Assembly: GCF_963676685.1 (NCBI RefSeq)
Contig: NC_092346.1
Span: 46,869,289-46,933,288 of the forward strand
Direction of reading: 5' to 3'
DNA length: 64,000 nucleotides
DNA from: Mytilus edulis
Lineage: Eukaryota; Mollusca; Bivalvia; Mytilida; Mytilidae
Made by a program: the position numbers and the translations under genes. This document shows positions 49,609 through 62,753 of the stretch, piece by piece; positions within the stretch are counted from its first letter, which is position 1; the number at the start of each line of letters is the position of its first letter. The notes beneath the pieces are model-generated. The model was not told where the DNA came from. It saw only the letters and a list, made by a program, of their open reading frames with translations, and made no database searches.

Positions 49609-49743
49609 TGTGTTTGGTTCTGCTTGTAAAGAAGTAGCTAAAAGTTTATGTTTGTTACAGATGTCGTTTTCTGAAAATGAAGTCAGTTGGAATGTTGGTG
49701 AATTCGTGATTTCCTTTTGCAGAACCTCTATATAAAATTTACG

Positions 49744-50310
49744 TCAAACAATAATGATATTATTAGCAGCTTTATCAGCCGGGACAAAAACAAATTCCTT
49801 GGCTAGTTCTGTTAGTTTATTTTTGATACGCGAAATAGGGTTTTTATAGTTTTTGTTGAGGGTAAAATGTTTTTTAAAATGTTGTATTCGAATATCAACT
49901 ATCTTCATTACTGAATTAAAAAAAGAGTCCAAAGATTTTTTGTCAGCTTTTTCCCGTTTTACCCATTTCAAACAGTAGGCGCGGAGTGAGTCGTTGATGA
50001 TATTACGACACTCATTCCAGTTAATAGTTGACGGGGGACGATATTTAGGTCCTTTACTGAGGAATGATTTTAACTCTCGGTCGCGAACGATGTTAAGGTC
50101 TCCTGTTATAACATGGGAAATTGGTCCATAGGTGTATTCTGAATTACTGCAATTACACGACATAGGTGTATTTTCAGTGATATTTACATCTTTACACAAT
50201 TGGCTATAATTAAACACATATTTTCGGGTAGATTTCTTGTAAATATAACAAATGAGAGGGAGTTCAGTATTATCAAAATATCCAGGAATTTGGTCTTTAA
50301 CAAGACACTT
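49744..50310 (-). pseudogene. Penelope-like ORF, N-terminal part, separated from the RT by one TGA
   Basis: This frame (QIPGYFDNTELP, VFNYSQLCKDVN, a CNC...HVITGDL motif, KGPKYRPPS, FVFVPADKAANN) matches the region that precedes the RT core in this PLE family. It is in the same frame as the RT ORF and is separated from it by a TGA. In relatives I recall a cysteine or other residue there, so this looks like a nonsense mutation of a once continuous protein. There is no in-frame ATG at the upstream border; an apparent start at 50217 is only a GTG codon. Confidence 0.7.
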
Positions 50311-50313
50311 TTA

Positions 50314-52439
50314 AAGATTGAGATTATTGGTTTATTCTTTACACCTTCGAGGTATTAAAATTATTTCAGTGTTTATTTAAAGTTAAATTTATTTTCAAAT
50401 CTCTTCTGTTTAGAATTGTCGAAACTTCCGTTTAAGATTTCTGTAGTAAACTATCTATTCTATAGTTAGGACCATTTTATAATAAATACCCTTTTGTACA
50501 AGAATACTTTCTTTATAGAAGTATAGATCTGCTGGTTATAGATTTTTTTTATAACTTTCATTATTGTGACGACGCGCTATGAAATTCAGATTAATTTAGT
50601 AGTATATAAATGTTTGGTCATAAACACAAATCTTTTAAACAGTTCGACGAGTGCGTCAATGTTACAGTAGTCTGTTTACTGTAACTTACTAAGCTTGGCC
50701 CGATTCATCTGTCATTTATGGAATATAATTCACCACTTTCTGAGACATTCATTTTTATTTCACCATCAGACATGGAGCTACATTTGTAACTAAAGGAAAA
50801 CTCTCAAATTAAAGAAATTTGACATGATATACTGAAATTTTCTTATAATCAATTAAACGACTGCTTTTCTTAGATATGTGATTTTTCATGGTCAAACTTT
50901 TTCATTGTTAACGGACATTTTGAGATTTTTTATTGTAAAATTGTACTTCGATCTGTTGCGTCCTTAAAATGTTCTGACCGTCCTAAGATTTAATGTACGG
51001 AAATGTTTCGGTAAATTAGATTCAAATCCGAATTGAATGTTTATGACTCACAAAAAGAGAAACCAGAATCTCTTGATGACCAAACGTATGTAGTGAGATT
51101 CCACCCTTGTTGAAAGCCTTGTGGAGACCTCTAGATTTTTTAATTCCCTCCGTTTTTCTCATGGATGGAGTGTGGTCTCTCTGTAAATTACCCCATATCT
51201 TTTCATTTTCCTATTTACCGAAGGTTCCATGGGAAAATTTCCATTGGATCATATCTGTTAAACTAAATGTACAAAACAGGCTCAAGAAAAGGCGAAATTT
51301 CTTTTTTAAACCCGAAATAGAAATCCATTTTTTTCTAATAGAGCACCTTAAATTGTCGTCAATGAGTTCAGGCATGTTAAACATTATATAATCATACACA
51401 AGAAAGAAACCATGAACAGGCTTTCAGCAATATTTTTTACCTATTTAATATTTAGTAAATATTAACATGTACATGTATTTGATAAAGTACAGATATAACA
51501 AAGAAACTGCCTGGTATCCGACGTAAGAGTACACTTTTTACTGCACGCGTAGTCGGGTGCGTTCACTACGAGGACACTTGTACTCAACTACGCGTGTAGT
51601 ATGAGTACAGAATCGTCCCATACAGGACATTTTGTTGTGTTATCCTAGTATATTAAGACAGTTAAGAATAGAATCTGATCAAATTTTGAAGTTGAACATG
51701 TGGGAATTTTTTATTTTTGCCACGGACCATTTAATTTTCATGAAGGAAGGGGCCTGGTAGTTTTTAGAAAATAATATTCTGACCCTGATTTTGACTTAAA
51801 AAATCTGCTGCCTCAATATTTTGTCATATGAAAAAAAAATTGTCAACAAAATTTTCCTGTATCAACTGTAATAGAAAACAGAGAAAATTTGTCTATGAGA
51901 CACAGATGCCCCCGTCAAACAGGAAGTAGACGAATGACAGACATGAAAAGGGGAGACACGGTACAATTCACCTTGATAAAGCTTCAGACCAAAAAAGTTT
52001 GGCATGTGAAACGGACGAAGACATATTTTTACAGAAGTACTAATACCAGTCCTCCCTTTTGTGTATACATATGAGAAAACATATCAAAGTTATTGATTGA
52101 ATTCAAATCCATCACACATACGGTACACATTGTGGTCCGAAAAAATAAAGGACTTCATTCCTATCAAACATCTTTTTAGTTGTTTACCAGTATATTTCTT
52201 TTAGTTTTGGGTAAAATTGTGAAGGAAATAATACTATCAAGACGTCCTTCCATAAATCTTTTTTTCTGTTCTGACTTTGAAGAAATGATACTTTTCGCCC
52301 AATCGAAATGGTGCATGGACATATTTTGTTTCATATTATTAGAATTATTTTCAATATTATCGGTATTAAACTTGATTATCGACACATGAAAGTTTGTCAG
52401 CATTGTCAATCTTTTTAACGTTAAAGTACCAATAGTTCG
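50314..52439. other. Unassigned DNA upstream of the Penelope-like element
   Basis: Contains a small CpG-bearing inverted repeat at 51540-51603 (CACGCGTAGT arms). No coding region supported. Confidence 0.5.
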
Positions 52440-52712
52440 GTCACTACTCAATTAGGTTTGTCGATAACGTAGCTAATTTTGACGATAAAGAAACATCAAT
52501 TCGATCACTTCTCTGTTACGGGCTGTACGTATGTTCATGTCTTGTTTAAAAAAAATTGTTCACGTACCAACCCGAATAATCCAGTCGTTATATTACGCTC
52601 CTTATCGATCACGACATAAACATCTGGAGAACAATGACCGTAACGAGGTGATGTAATTATTCGAGTTATTCACGTACGTAAAATTTATAAAAATTGGTAG
52701 TGAAGAACAGAA

Positions 52713-52717
<5 letters not shown>

Positions 52718-52743
<26 letters not shown>
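52718..52743. repeat. (TA)n microsatellite
   Basis: About 13 TA units downstream of the TCAF-like gene. Confidence 0.9.
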
Positions 52744-52954
52744 TGAAAACCTAATGCCAATTAATAAGAATCTTGCAAAAGTCTTAAACGAAGCTATGTA
52801 AGCTATTTTAGTCAGATTTTTGTTGTACTTCAATGTTTCTGTTGTTCCGTTGTTTTTTCATCTTATCGTTGATGTGTTTCCCTCGGTTTTAGTTTGTAAC
52901 CAGATTTGTTTTTCTCTAAATCAATTTTTGACTTTTGAATAGTAGGATACTAGT

Positions 52955-53085
52955 GTTGCCTTTATATATACAACAGTTGTTTTCCATTCGTTTTATGTGT
53001 TTCAGCTTTTGATTTAACCATTTGATTAAGGACTTTCTGTTTTGAATTTTCCCTGGAGTTCTGTATTTTTGTTATAATACTTTTT
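52955..53085 (+). repeat. GTTCAGTATTTTTGTG-type repeat fragment
   Basis: 3' part only: CAACAGTTGTTTTCCATTCG through CTGGAGTTCTGTATTTTTGT. Just downstream of the TCAF-like gene tail. Confidence 0.6.
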
Positions 53086-53149
53086 AAATGAGCAGTGACC
53101 TTTGTATGTAACTTATATTCAACATTCAATTTAATTTAAGTGTTTTCAG

Positions 53150-53440
53150 AGTTTGGAACATGAGAAGTGTTGAATTGAAGTGTCTGATATTGAACTTCTC
53201 CTTTATTTCAATATTAATTTACATGTTTAGAACTTATATGTAAGTCCGTTTCTTCAAAATGTTTACTTACAAAACAGAGAATGAACTTGAATTATTGTCT
53301 TTATCATCATTAATTCTGTACTGTACTTGGGTAAAATACATTGTCTTTTTGTTTTTGGTTTCTGAGTAGGACTTGCACCAGAAGAATTATGTTAAATTGG
53401 TACATTTTAAGTATTTTTGTCGCCCAAAACTGGCGACATG
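53150..53440 (-). pseudogene. Decayed tandem duplicate of the 3' end of the TCAF-like gene
   Basis: The segment repeats, with about 20-25% change plus indels, the last coding bases and 3' UTR of the adjacent TCAF-like gene (53430-53665). Shared blocks include TTTCTGAGTAGGAC, AGAAGAATTA and TGTACTGTACTTGGG. Read on the minus strand, its final codons give NSSSFSVL then a stop, against NSSSCSAF in the intact gene. The frame is broken earlier by an indel. It could be a relic or, less likely, an alternative terminal exon. Confidence 0.6.
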
Positions 53441-53539
53441 AGAAGTGATGACTCAAAGTGAAAATATTGAAATTGACTTTATTTCAATATCAAAGTACAT
53501 GGTAAATACTAAGTATGTAAGTTCTTTTATTTAATATAC

Positions 53540-56500
53540 TTAAAAAGCAGAACATGAACTGGAATTCTTGGCTTTGTCATCCTTAGTTTGTACTGTACTT
53601 GGGCAATAAGTATTTTCCTTTTGTGGTGGTTTCTGAGTAGGACGTGTAACAGAAGAATTATCTTGGTATTTTTGAAGAATTTTCGTAGCTCTGTCTTTTG
53701 CAAATTCTCTTGTTGTTACATCATCAGGAAGGTAAGGTAAAAACTTGTTCAACTCATCAATAGCGTACAGCTGAATTGGCCAACCCCAAAACTCGAAAAC
53801 GGGGCTTAGATTCCTCTTAACTACATTGGATAAGGTCTGTACCCACATGTTTTCCTTTTCCTGCTGTGTTGATGGTCTTTTGTCTTCCGGAAATTTGTTG
53901 TAAGTCCTGAATACAGATTTGTAAGCAGTCCAGCCAAAATCCCTTGCCAATTGTGCATACACTAACAAAGCAACACCAGGACTGTCACACCATGTGTCAT
54001 ACTTTGCCCCTTCCTGTAAATAATAGTGAGTTTTGTTAAAGAAGTGGTTGATGAACAACACTTTCTACTAAAATGTTCATCTGTACATTTTAATAATGTG
54101 AGAGAGTTTCAATCATTTCAACTATAATTCAAAGTTACCAAATATCAGAATTGAGATTATAATCACAATTTATTTGAATATCGTCCAATGAAGATAGTGG
54201 CATATTTAATAAAGTGAGCAATTTAATTACTAATTTAAACAATGTTCGTAAAAAACTATTAAAAACCTAGTAAACAGATAGACACATTTTTCTCGTATGG
54301 ACAATTTTAACTATTTATAATTGTGCTTGTTACCATTTGCTATGACAGAACCAGGTAAAGCCAAATATTTTATTCCACTTTTTTATATTATTAGGATCAC
54401 TGTTTTTGTTAATGTACTTACTTACTTACTGTCCTGTATAAAGTAAAATCACAAAAAATATGGAACTCCGAGGAAAATGCAAACGGAAACCCTAATCAAA
54501 TGATAAAACATAAAAACGAATGGACGACATATTCCTGACTTGGTACAGGCATTTTCAAATATAGAAAATGGTGAAATGAACCTGGTTTTATAGCGCTAAA
54601 CCTCTCACTTATACGACTGTCGAATCAAATATTGTCATTGTCTTTTTGTCAATGTGAAAACATATAATTTTTATATAGATAACCAGTATTGTGTCTTTTC
54701 CCCTTCCTTTCATTTTACTCATTAATTTAGTTTAAAGCTAAGCATTGTTATCATTGCAATCATTTGTTATGGTTTTTACCTGATTATTCTACCAGTAATA
54801 TGCGTCTTTAATTGATAACAAAATATTTGAATTTGAACTTGAACTTGTTTAAATACAAAACAAGTCAGTCGTAAATATGGATTTTCCAATTAGTTTTAGG
54901 TATTCTCACACTTCAATACCGTATTTGAAGAATATTTAGTTATGATTGTGACCAAGTGTATTGTTTGCTAATTTAATACGTAAATGCAAATGTCGTAAAT
55001 ATTTTTTCTTTTCGTTTAGTGGTAATTCGAACATTTGGATGAGAATAAGCAAATATTTGTATTTATAATTTCATGGCATACGAAACAAGTTTCATTTAAA
55101 AAAATATTTTTGTATCAGCAAATGAACTTTACGTATACGACGCCAACACCACGTTTTGAACATCGATGACATACTGCCGACTTAACTAGCTGCATTTAAA
55201 TTAGCCTAACAAGCAGAAGGATTGTGAATAAATTTGAAATAAAACCCATACACATTACTTATGATATACCTTACCCGGAGATACGTTCTAGCGTCCTCGA
55301 ACTGATCTCTGACCCACAGATGATCCCATGGTCTTATATTGCAAATAACGTCCATAGCGTGCAATGTAAATACATTACAAGTAACCTCTATCGTACCATC
55401 CCAGGTCCATGCATAATCCTGGAAATTATGTCCCAGTTCATGGAACATTCCCCAACTTCCTTTCCCGTTGTGTACGTTTAGAATGTGATCTCTGGATAAG
55501 AGGAAGCAGTCATCATTGATCTACGTAAAAAAGTAAAACAAGTCATGCAATAATAAATCTTTTTCAAGGAACACATTGAAATATAATAAATAAATAAATA
55601 TCAAGAATGTGTCCATATTTCACAGATGCCTAACTCCCACTATCATTTTCTATGTTCAGTGTACTGTGAAATTGGGGTCAAAACTTTAATTTGGCATCAA
55701 ACTTAGACAGATCATATCATATGGAACATGTGTACTAAGTTTCAAGTTGATTGGACTTCACTTTCATCAAAACTACCATGACCAAAACACTTTAATCTGA
55801 AGCGGGACGAACGGACGTACGAACGCACGGACGGAAGAACGGACGCATAGACCAGAAAACATAATGCCCCTCTACTATCGTAGGTTCGGCATAAAAACTT
55901 TAAAGATATCAGGCAATGATTTCAAAACAGTTTTGCCATTCCCTACGTTGTAATATGTTAAGTGAGACGATAACAAATGGAGATTGATTGGAAAGAACAA
56001 TCTTCATACTATTTTAATTACATTGATAAACGATCCGATAGAGACAACCAAATCTGAACCAAACAAATCTATAGTTTTTTTTGTCAGAAATGTTATGAAA
56101 TTTAAGTGTGGTTCAATATTCTTGACATAATCGTCAATATTTGTTTCTTTCACCAGAATTATTTTGTGTCTACTCCCAATATAAGGACTTTTTATATTCT
56201 AGAACAACTTGTAAAATAAATTGGACTTCAACAGAATTAATACTGGCTTGATTTAACAAATGTAATTTAAAACAAATACCTTTGAGACGATATTCCAGCT
56301 ATACATTTTTCAACAAAGATCCCATTAAATAATAGTCTATGATTTCTTCCAATATATTACTTGCAATTCTAGAAATTTAAGAAAAACAACACTTCATAGA
56401 AACCAAACAAAGAGTGTGTACGCTAGATCCTTCGTCACAAAAAGACTCACTAGTGACGCTCGAATTGAAAACACTAATAGACCAAATAAAGTACGAAGTA

Positions 56501-58809
56501 TAAAAACGTTCTTAAATATTTATATTGTCAGTTTTGAAACGAACCTTATTAGGATCTGCCACATCAAGATTGGTGACGATTGGATAACCAGAATGCATAT
56601 AACCAGCAGATGGTTGTTCATCTGTAACCACCCATTCTCCTCTACCATCGGATGGATCCTTTCCTAGTAGATCCATGTGGGCAGATACTACGGAATCCCA
56701 AACTTTCACCGTCATTGTTGGATCTGAGAGATGTCTTACAGATGTGGATGGTAAGGTCAAAGTGATTTTGTCTCCAATAATGTCACACCACAGTCCTGGT
56801 TTGTTACGTTCGACAGATTCCCAGTTCTTTGCTGTTTTATAAGTAAACATGGGAGCAGCTACGACATTGTGTAGTTTCAATTGTATTATATCGTTTGTAC
56901 TGTTTGGAGACTGTAAATAAACAAGTCCTCCAAATGGACTGCAAATTTTTAACGGTATTGAAGGAAGTGTTCCAAATTTGTCTGATTTAAGCTCTTTTTC
57001 AATTCTAATCTTAGGCCAGCGTTTTAACTCAGAATTTGTATCATGAAGTTCGTCACCATGGATACCAATTATAATATCCCATGGATTTTTGGACTTACTC
57101 CACGACACTTCCATGACAATACCAGCAGGCAGGTAACATCCAGTTGAATGTAATTTTTGTGTCTGTGAGGAAAAGTTTAATGTGAAAGACTGAGTTTCCG
57201 GTGTATTCTCAAATGTTCCTGGAAATTCTTGAATTCCTTGTGCTAGCACTTTATTCCCATCTAAACCATCTCTGATCATCATATAACACTTAAGGATCGC
57301 AGCTCTTTTAGCGGCATTTACCTCAACTGGTTGACTTCGTGTCGGAATATAGTCATTTCCTGGTGATAATTTCTGAATCATTTCCACAACATGTGGTTTG
57401 TAATTGATATACAGTTCTTCTGGTGAATAAAATACATTGTATATCATCCCAACTAACCTATTTATCTTTTCTGGATGTTTGTTTATCGCTGCAACTAGAT
57501 CATTCGGCTTAGCATAGTCAGCCATATTGTCTTTTATTACAATTTTGTCTAAATCGTTATCATTCTGGTAAATCAATTTACCAGCGTAACAAACACCTAT
57601 TGCCCTGAAGATAATTTTAAATGGTATATTGTCAACGCCTATTTCATAAACTTGTGCAAAACCCCATGGGCACACTCCACATATTAATCCGCCTCCCCTC
57701 TCTACCCAATCAAGTAATTTCAAAATACTATAATCTTCTGTCAGAACTGGAAGTCCATCCCATGTTAATATCCTACATTCAGGCGGTAGTTCATCAAAGT
57801 TATTTACATACTCAGAAAAACAAGCTATTTCATTTCCCTTGTCCTTGTTTCTCGTTATCCATTTTCTGATATTTTCGTTGAATCGATTATTTTGCCGTTC
57901 TGTATCTTTTTCACCAAAACTATTAACTAATGCATCGTGCGAAAATACAATGATTCTACCTTTACCATATTCAGCTGAAAATATACACCAAAAATCTATG
58001 ATGAAATGTTTAATTGTCAAATTTTCACTTTAAACCTTCTTTTTTCTTCATGACAATATATGACTAGAACACGTTTTTATACTGTAAAATTGATTTCGTT
58101 GGATGATGATTCATTTTTATTCTAGGATAAAAAATGGTTTGGATGGAGAAACAATAATGTTTTCGTGGTAATATAATGTCGTTGTTTTGACAAAGTCTGT
58201 TTAAAAGTGTATTAAATAATTGTACTTCGTTGAAACATATGCTATTATTTTTCTGTTTGTCTTTTTCATTTTTAGCCATGGCGTTGTCAATTTATTTTCG
58301 ATTTATGAATTTGACTGTTCCTCTGGTATCTTTCGCCCATCCTATGCATTATCAGTGTTGTTATTTTATCCCTCGCTATTTGTAGGTTTTGTAATGTTTG
58401 TTTTTACAATGTATTTATTACTGCCAGTGTCTGCTTCAAAGTTGGTTTCAAGAACTCGCTATACATTGTTCTAAATAAAATTAACAGAACGAAACATTTG
58501 AATCAATTGGATATGAAAAAAATACAATTGAGATTTTCGCTAAAGTCTTATTTGTAGAATATTGATAGGAAAGTAACCAGCAGGGACAGAAACACTTTTA
58601 TTTACTTACTGGATGCCTTTGCCTAATATAGGAGGACCAACATAATATCACATACAAGAATACAAACCTCCCGCACATAAAACATGTCCTCTCTTATTGG
58701 CAAGAATTGCTTGTGACTTTTCTCCGTAAACAAAAATGACTCCTGGGGCACATCCGGGGAATGAGACGCTTTCGACTCCTTCCAGAATTTCTATTTTCCA
58801 GTCTTTCAT
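53540..58809 (-). CDS. TRPM8 channel-associated factor (TCAF)-like protein with M60 peptidase domain, 4 exons, 763 aa
   Basis: Exons: 58809-58668, 57974-56545, 55520-55275, 54013-53540. Total 2292 nt, phases 1,0,0, one stop. The start is ATG in MKDWKIEILEGVES. The second intron uses a weaker donor (GTTCGT); the others are ordinary. The N-terminal half (residues 1-about 250, AEYGKGRIIVFSHDA, GGGLICGVCPWGF) resembles the amidotransferase-like fold of TCAF proteins. The second half is a peptidase M60 domain with the zinc motif HELGHN at 551-556 and a candidate third ligand E569 (GTIEVTCN), so the catalytic site looks intact, unlike vertebrate TCAFs as I remember them. The GWPIQ segment in the last exon matches the family's C-terminal helix region. 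The C terminus ends Cys-Ser-Ala-Phe, a possible CaaX prenylation box after a Lys/Ser-rich tail. No secretion signal is visible, so a cytosolic or membrane-tethered location is inferred. Confidence 0.85.
54435..54690 (-). repeat. GTTCAGTATTTTTGTG-type repeat in intron 3 of the TCAF-like gene
   Basis: Inverse orientation: TAAAATCACAAAAAATATGG, then CCTGACTTGGTACAGGCATT and CTAAACCTCTCACTT. Confidence 0.65.
55640..55897 (+). repeat. Abundant bivalve repeat with GGACGAACGGACG tract, intron 2 of the TCAF-like gene
   Basis: TTCTATGTTCAGTGTACTG, then ACTAAGTTTCAAGTTGATTG, a run of ACGGACG/ACGAACG variants and ATGCCCCTCTACTATCGTAG. I recognise it as a very common mollusc repeat. Non-coding. Confidence 0.65.
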
Positions 58810-61800
58810 CTCGATTCTCCTTTCACAAATAACTATATAATTATAGTAACGCTTCTATGAAACAATAATGTAGATACTCATGTATTTACTGGCTACAATT
58901 TTATGCTGTTTGTACACTGTTTTTCAAAGTATACAATTACAAATATAGTTTTTTGAAATAATTCTTATTTTAAATTATGTAGGACACACACAATGCTCTT
59001 TTAATCATATGTATTTATACCTGCGAACGTTTTGGTTTCATGCAAGTGATAATTATGTGTGCATTAAAAAGTATTTCTAACAATTCATATAAGTTCCATA
59101 AAGCTACAATTCCATGAACAGTAATGTAAGGGTATTGTAGAGAAACTTTGCCGTTTTCTTTGTCTCTATGATTAAATAGTCGAATGCGAAAAAATGTTGA
59201 TTTTGTTTTGTTGTGAGCATCATGACAGGTGCCACTAGGAAGGTTTAATTACTTCCCTTTAAAGATGTTAAACGCAACACGTTTACCCTTCGTTTTGAAT
59301 GTTGCTCGCGATACTTTATCATTTCTTTTGTGTTTTGTAATCTGTTGTTTTTCCTTTTTTCTTTCATATAATTTGTAAGTTAGAAAACGTGTTAGTTACC
59401 CGAAAGGGAAGACATATTTAATGACAATTTCACTAAACATTATACTAAACTAACAAGTTCACATATTTTATGACCAAAAATATATATGAAACACCAACAA
59501 TGATTTAAGAAAATATAGCATACCTGATAAACGTTCTTAGACCCCTTTCACACTAGGTCATTAAGATCATTTTAAACTAGATAAATTATTGTGTAAACAG
59601 AATCTTACACAAAGTATACACAGTAAAATGAATGTGTAATATAATCAGCTGTTCGGTAATGATTTCAATTTAACTGTGTGTAATTGTCAATATAACAAAC
59701 GGCCAGTAAATAGTCCGAATATATCTTTTTGGAAAGTTGTGTTTTGAATGTTATACTATACACACGACTGTCCTACATAATATTATATTTCACTTAGACA
59801 TATCTTCCATTTACTTAACAATACACAATCGATACTGAAAAATAAAATGTTTACTGATCTGTGATAAGTGTGATATGTGTGTCTTTATTTTGAGGTATAG
59901 GTAAAGGTAAAAAAAAATCTATATTGCGAAATTGCATTGCAATTACATTGTTACGCTAACTTAAGTTATCAAAGCATTGCTAAATGATGCATTTCGTTTA
60001 TGATTATGCTTATGTCTTTTGTAAGTGCCAGTTAGCCAGTTGTAAAATTAAAAAAAAGGTTATAATATAAGCTCTGCAAATAGTTAAATATTATATACCC
60101 CTTTGTAAAATCTTATATACCCCTTTGTAAAATCTTATAATTACACCTTTTAAAAAAAATTAATTAAAAGATATGTAATACAAAATGTAATTTAAATTTC
60201 GTTCCGACACATCACACAATAAACTATATAGTTTTAGAGTGACTTGATTGATTTATTGTATGCTTTTGATATTGTATGCTGTTATTATTGTTATTGTGTG
60301 AAACGAGTACATTTAATAAGTCTTGTAATCTTTTATTTCCTATTGCACACACTGTAAGTGAAGCATGTACTGGTTTGCATTCTTTATGATGTGACATTTC
60401 CTTACTATTCTTCTAGAGAAGTTTGTCTGTAAAGTATAAACGGAAACTATTCCACGACCGCACCGTTCGTTAACTTTTTGACAGTAGATCAGACTTATAG
60501 GACGCACTTAGCTCTTTAATCTAACGGACGCACTTTGGTTCTATGGAATGTATAAATACAAAGCGACAAACTTTGTGATTCGCCATTGAAAAACATAACT
60601 GCGATCCATGTAAAACAAAAGAAAGATTATAATTTGGACCAGAAAATTGCTGTCATGTAGGGAGTTTCAACTTACTGTTGTAACACATTTCTTCTTAAAA
60701 GCAACTGTCCTCGAACTTAAACATGTAAGAGGTTAAAAGATCGTTTGACAGGTTAACAGTATAGAAAATAAATGATAAAAAAAGAAATAGCGAAAACTGG
60801 GATAAAGCAAGAAACTAAATGTATGTACATAAGAAAAAGAGCAATTTTGACCAACTAAAACAATAGAGAACTATTGAACAAAAATAACAGAAATTAAGGA
60901 TAATCAGTTGTTAAAAAACGGAAACTACTGATGCAAATATAGGAATGAATGATGTTAAGTGACCAAAATATTTGTGAAAACTGATACACACCTTTTAACT
61001 TGTTTTTTGCTAAAAGAGCATGGTAAACATAGGAATACAGGAAGTTCTTGTTGATTTTATTTGCTCGTCAATGTTTGCTTATGACATTTCAGATATATTT
61101 TGGCCCCTTGCATCTCTGACGAGACATTAATTGTGAACGCCATAAGAAAGAGCAAATGGTATGTTATTGCTAAGAAATTTAAAACTGACAATAAAAAAGC
61201 CGAAATCATCACTTTTGTCATGTATTCTAGTTTTAAGTCGTCCATCTGCGTCAATATCAAAAACAAATTATGAACAAGATCAGAAATAAGATGACAGTAA
61301 TTTAACAATGTTCATCCCTCGCATATCGATAAAAGGGCAACAAGCAAAAACTGAGGAAATAACATGAAATATAACAGGAGCGAGACCTTAGGCGTCGAAA
61401 AGGTAAACGTCTCCTACTATGCACGCATACCAATGAGCAAATCCAAACTCCGTACAGTGATCGTTTCCGTTCCGGAAGTATTTTCCTTTACTCCATCAAT
61501 GTAGAATAGTATACAGACTCGTATGCTGATCGGAGCTGGACCTGCCGGCGAGTTTGGAGCAAATCCACACTTTATTAGAAATGTGACATCGGATGATCAG
61601 ATGAATATATACTTGTATATGAAGATCTACTTATGACCACGAAACATATCGATATATAAAAACCCATTCAACAATATTAGTATTACTATCAGAATTTGAG
61701 TTGCACCCTACTTTTATAAATAGTAACCTGCCTAAATATCACGAATAACATGTTTGTGATGATCAATCAAATTATCGCCATTTGAAAACAACTGAACTTT

Positions 61801-62440
61801 GGAATGTTGTTATGGATCAGAAAACTCCTCTGAGTATACATGTACCTATCGTTTGAAATGGGTATGATTTTGATTGTTCAATTCGATAATGGAAAATACG
61901 TTTTGAATTTTCCTTGGCGTTCGGTACTTTTGTTATTTTACTTTTCATTTTAATATCCTAACAATCAACAGGGATACGGGCTAAATAAACAACAAAAATG
62001 GGTTGTCTAAGCTCATTGATCCATTATCATTTTTAGAGATGAAATGTGTTACTTGAATCTGAATTATAAAAAGAGAAAATAACCTATAGATTTTCTCTGG
62101 ATGCCTACAGTTCATACTGATGATAAGGCTTCCGGAAATAGCAATGCCGACACTTAATCATTGCAATTTCTTACATCAGGTAATTCAGGTTTAACGTTGC
62201 AGATACATCTGTTTCACACACCATGTCTTTTGGTGAGAGAAATAAAACTCATTGATATCATCATTTGCTTACGTTCTGGTTCCCAGATATGATATCTATG
62301 TTTCATCTCATAGAGACATAACTTTGAATGTTACCAGTAGGAAAACACATGGATATATATAGTGGTGATATTGAAAAGTTCAGGCATATACATTATATAA
62401 TATGCCGCACAGACATATGTTTTGTCGTGTAAATGAAAAA
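58810..62440. other. 5' flank of the TCAF-like gene and intergenic DNA
   Basis: No further coding exon could be supported. A short GTTCAGTATTTTTGTG-type repeat end is at 61885-61960. Promoter elements were not identified. Confidence 0.5.
60085..60142. repeat. Short tandem repeat, ~22-bp unit
   Basis: TTATATACCCCTTTGTAAAA occurs twice in succession, followed by a third partial unit. Confidence 0.75.
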
Positions 62441-62445
62441 GTATT

Positions 62446-62566
<121 letters not shown>

Positions 62567-62753
62567 TTGTATTGAGCTGGAAGCATCTTGAAGTTTCTAA
62601 ATGAAAAGATTTTCCAACTCGATTTGTATTCCATATAAGTCCGTCGTGTTGTTGATTTTAATATAGCTCGTCTCCTTTTACTAAAGTAAATGGGGTAACT
62701 GTAGAAAATGGGATATTGTATGATAGTGTATAATCAATTCTTGTTTACCTTTT

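Larger units (their letters stand above)
47660..50313 (-). mobile_element. Penelope-like retroelement, 5'-truncated, with 3' UTR
   Basis: The minus strand carries a reverse-transcriptase reading frame from about 50310 to 48301 followed by about 640 bp of 3' UTR. The 5' side loses its frame at a TAA at 50313-50311; similarity to the family seems to continue out of frame beyond it. No GIY-YIG endonuclease domain is seen downstream of the RT, so the clade is not assigned. The UTR is the source of shorter repeats in this window (17039, 20121, 35747, 11948). It lies between genes 2 and 3. Confidence 0.8.

Noticed and set aside
57621..58033. Plus-strand frames opposite the TCAF-like gene
   Set aside because: They are shadows of the minus-strand coding exon.
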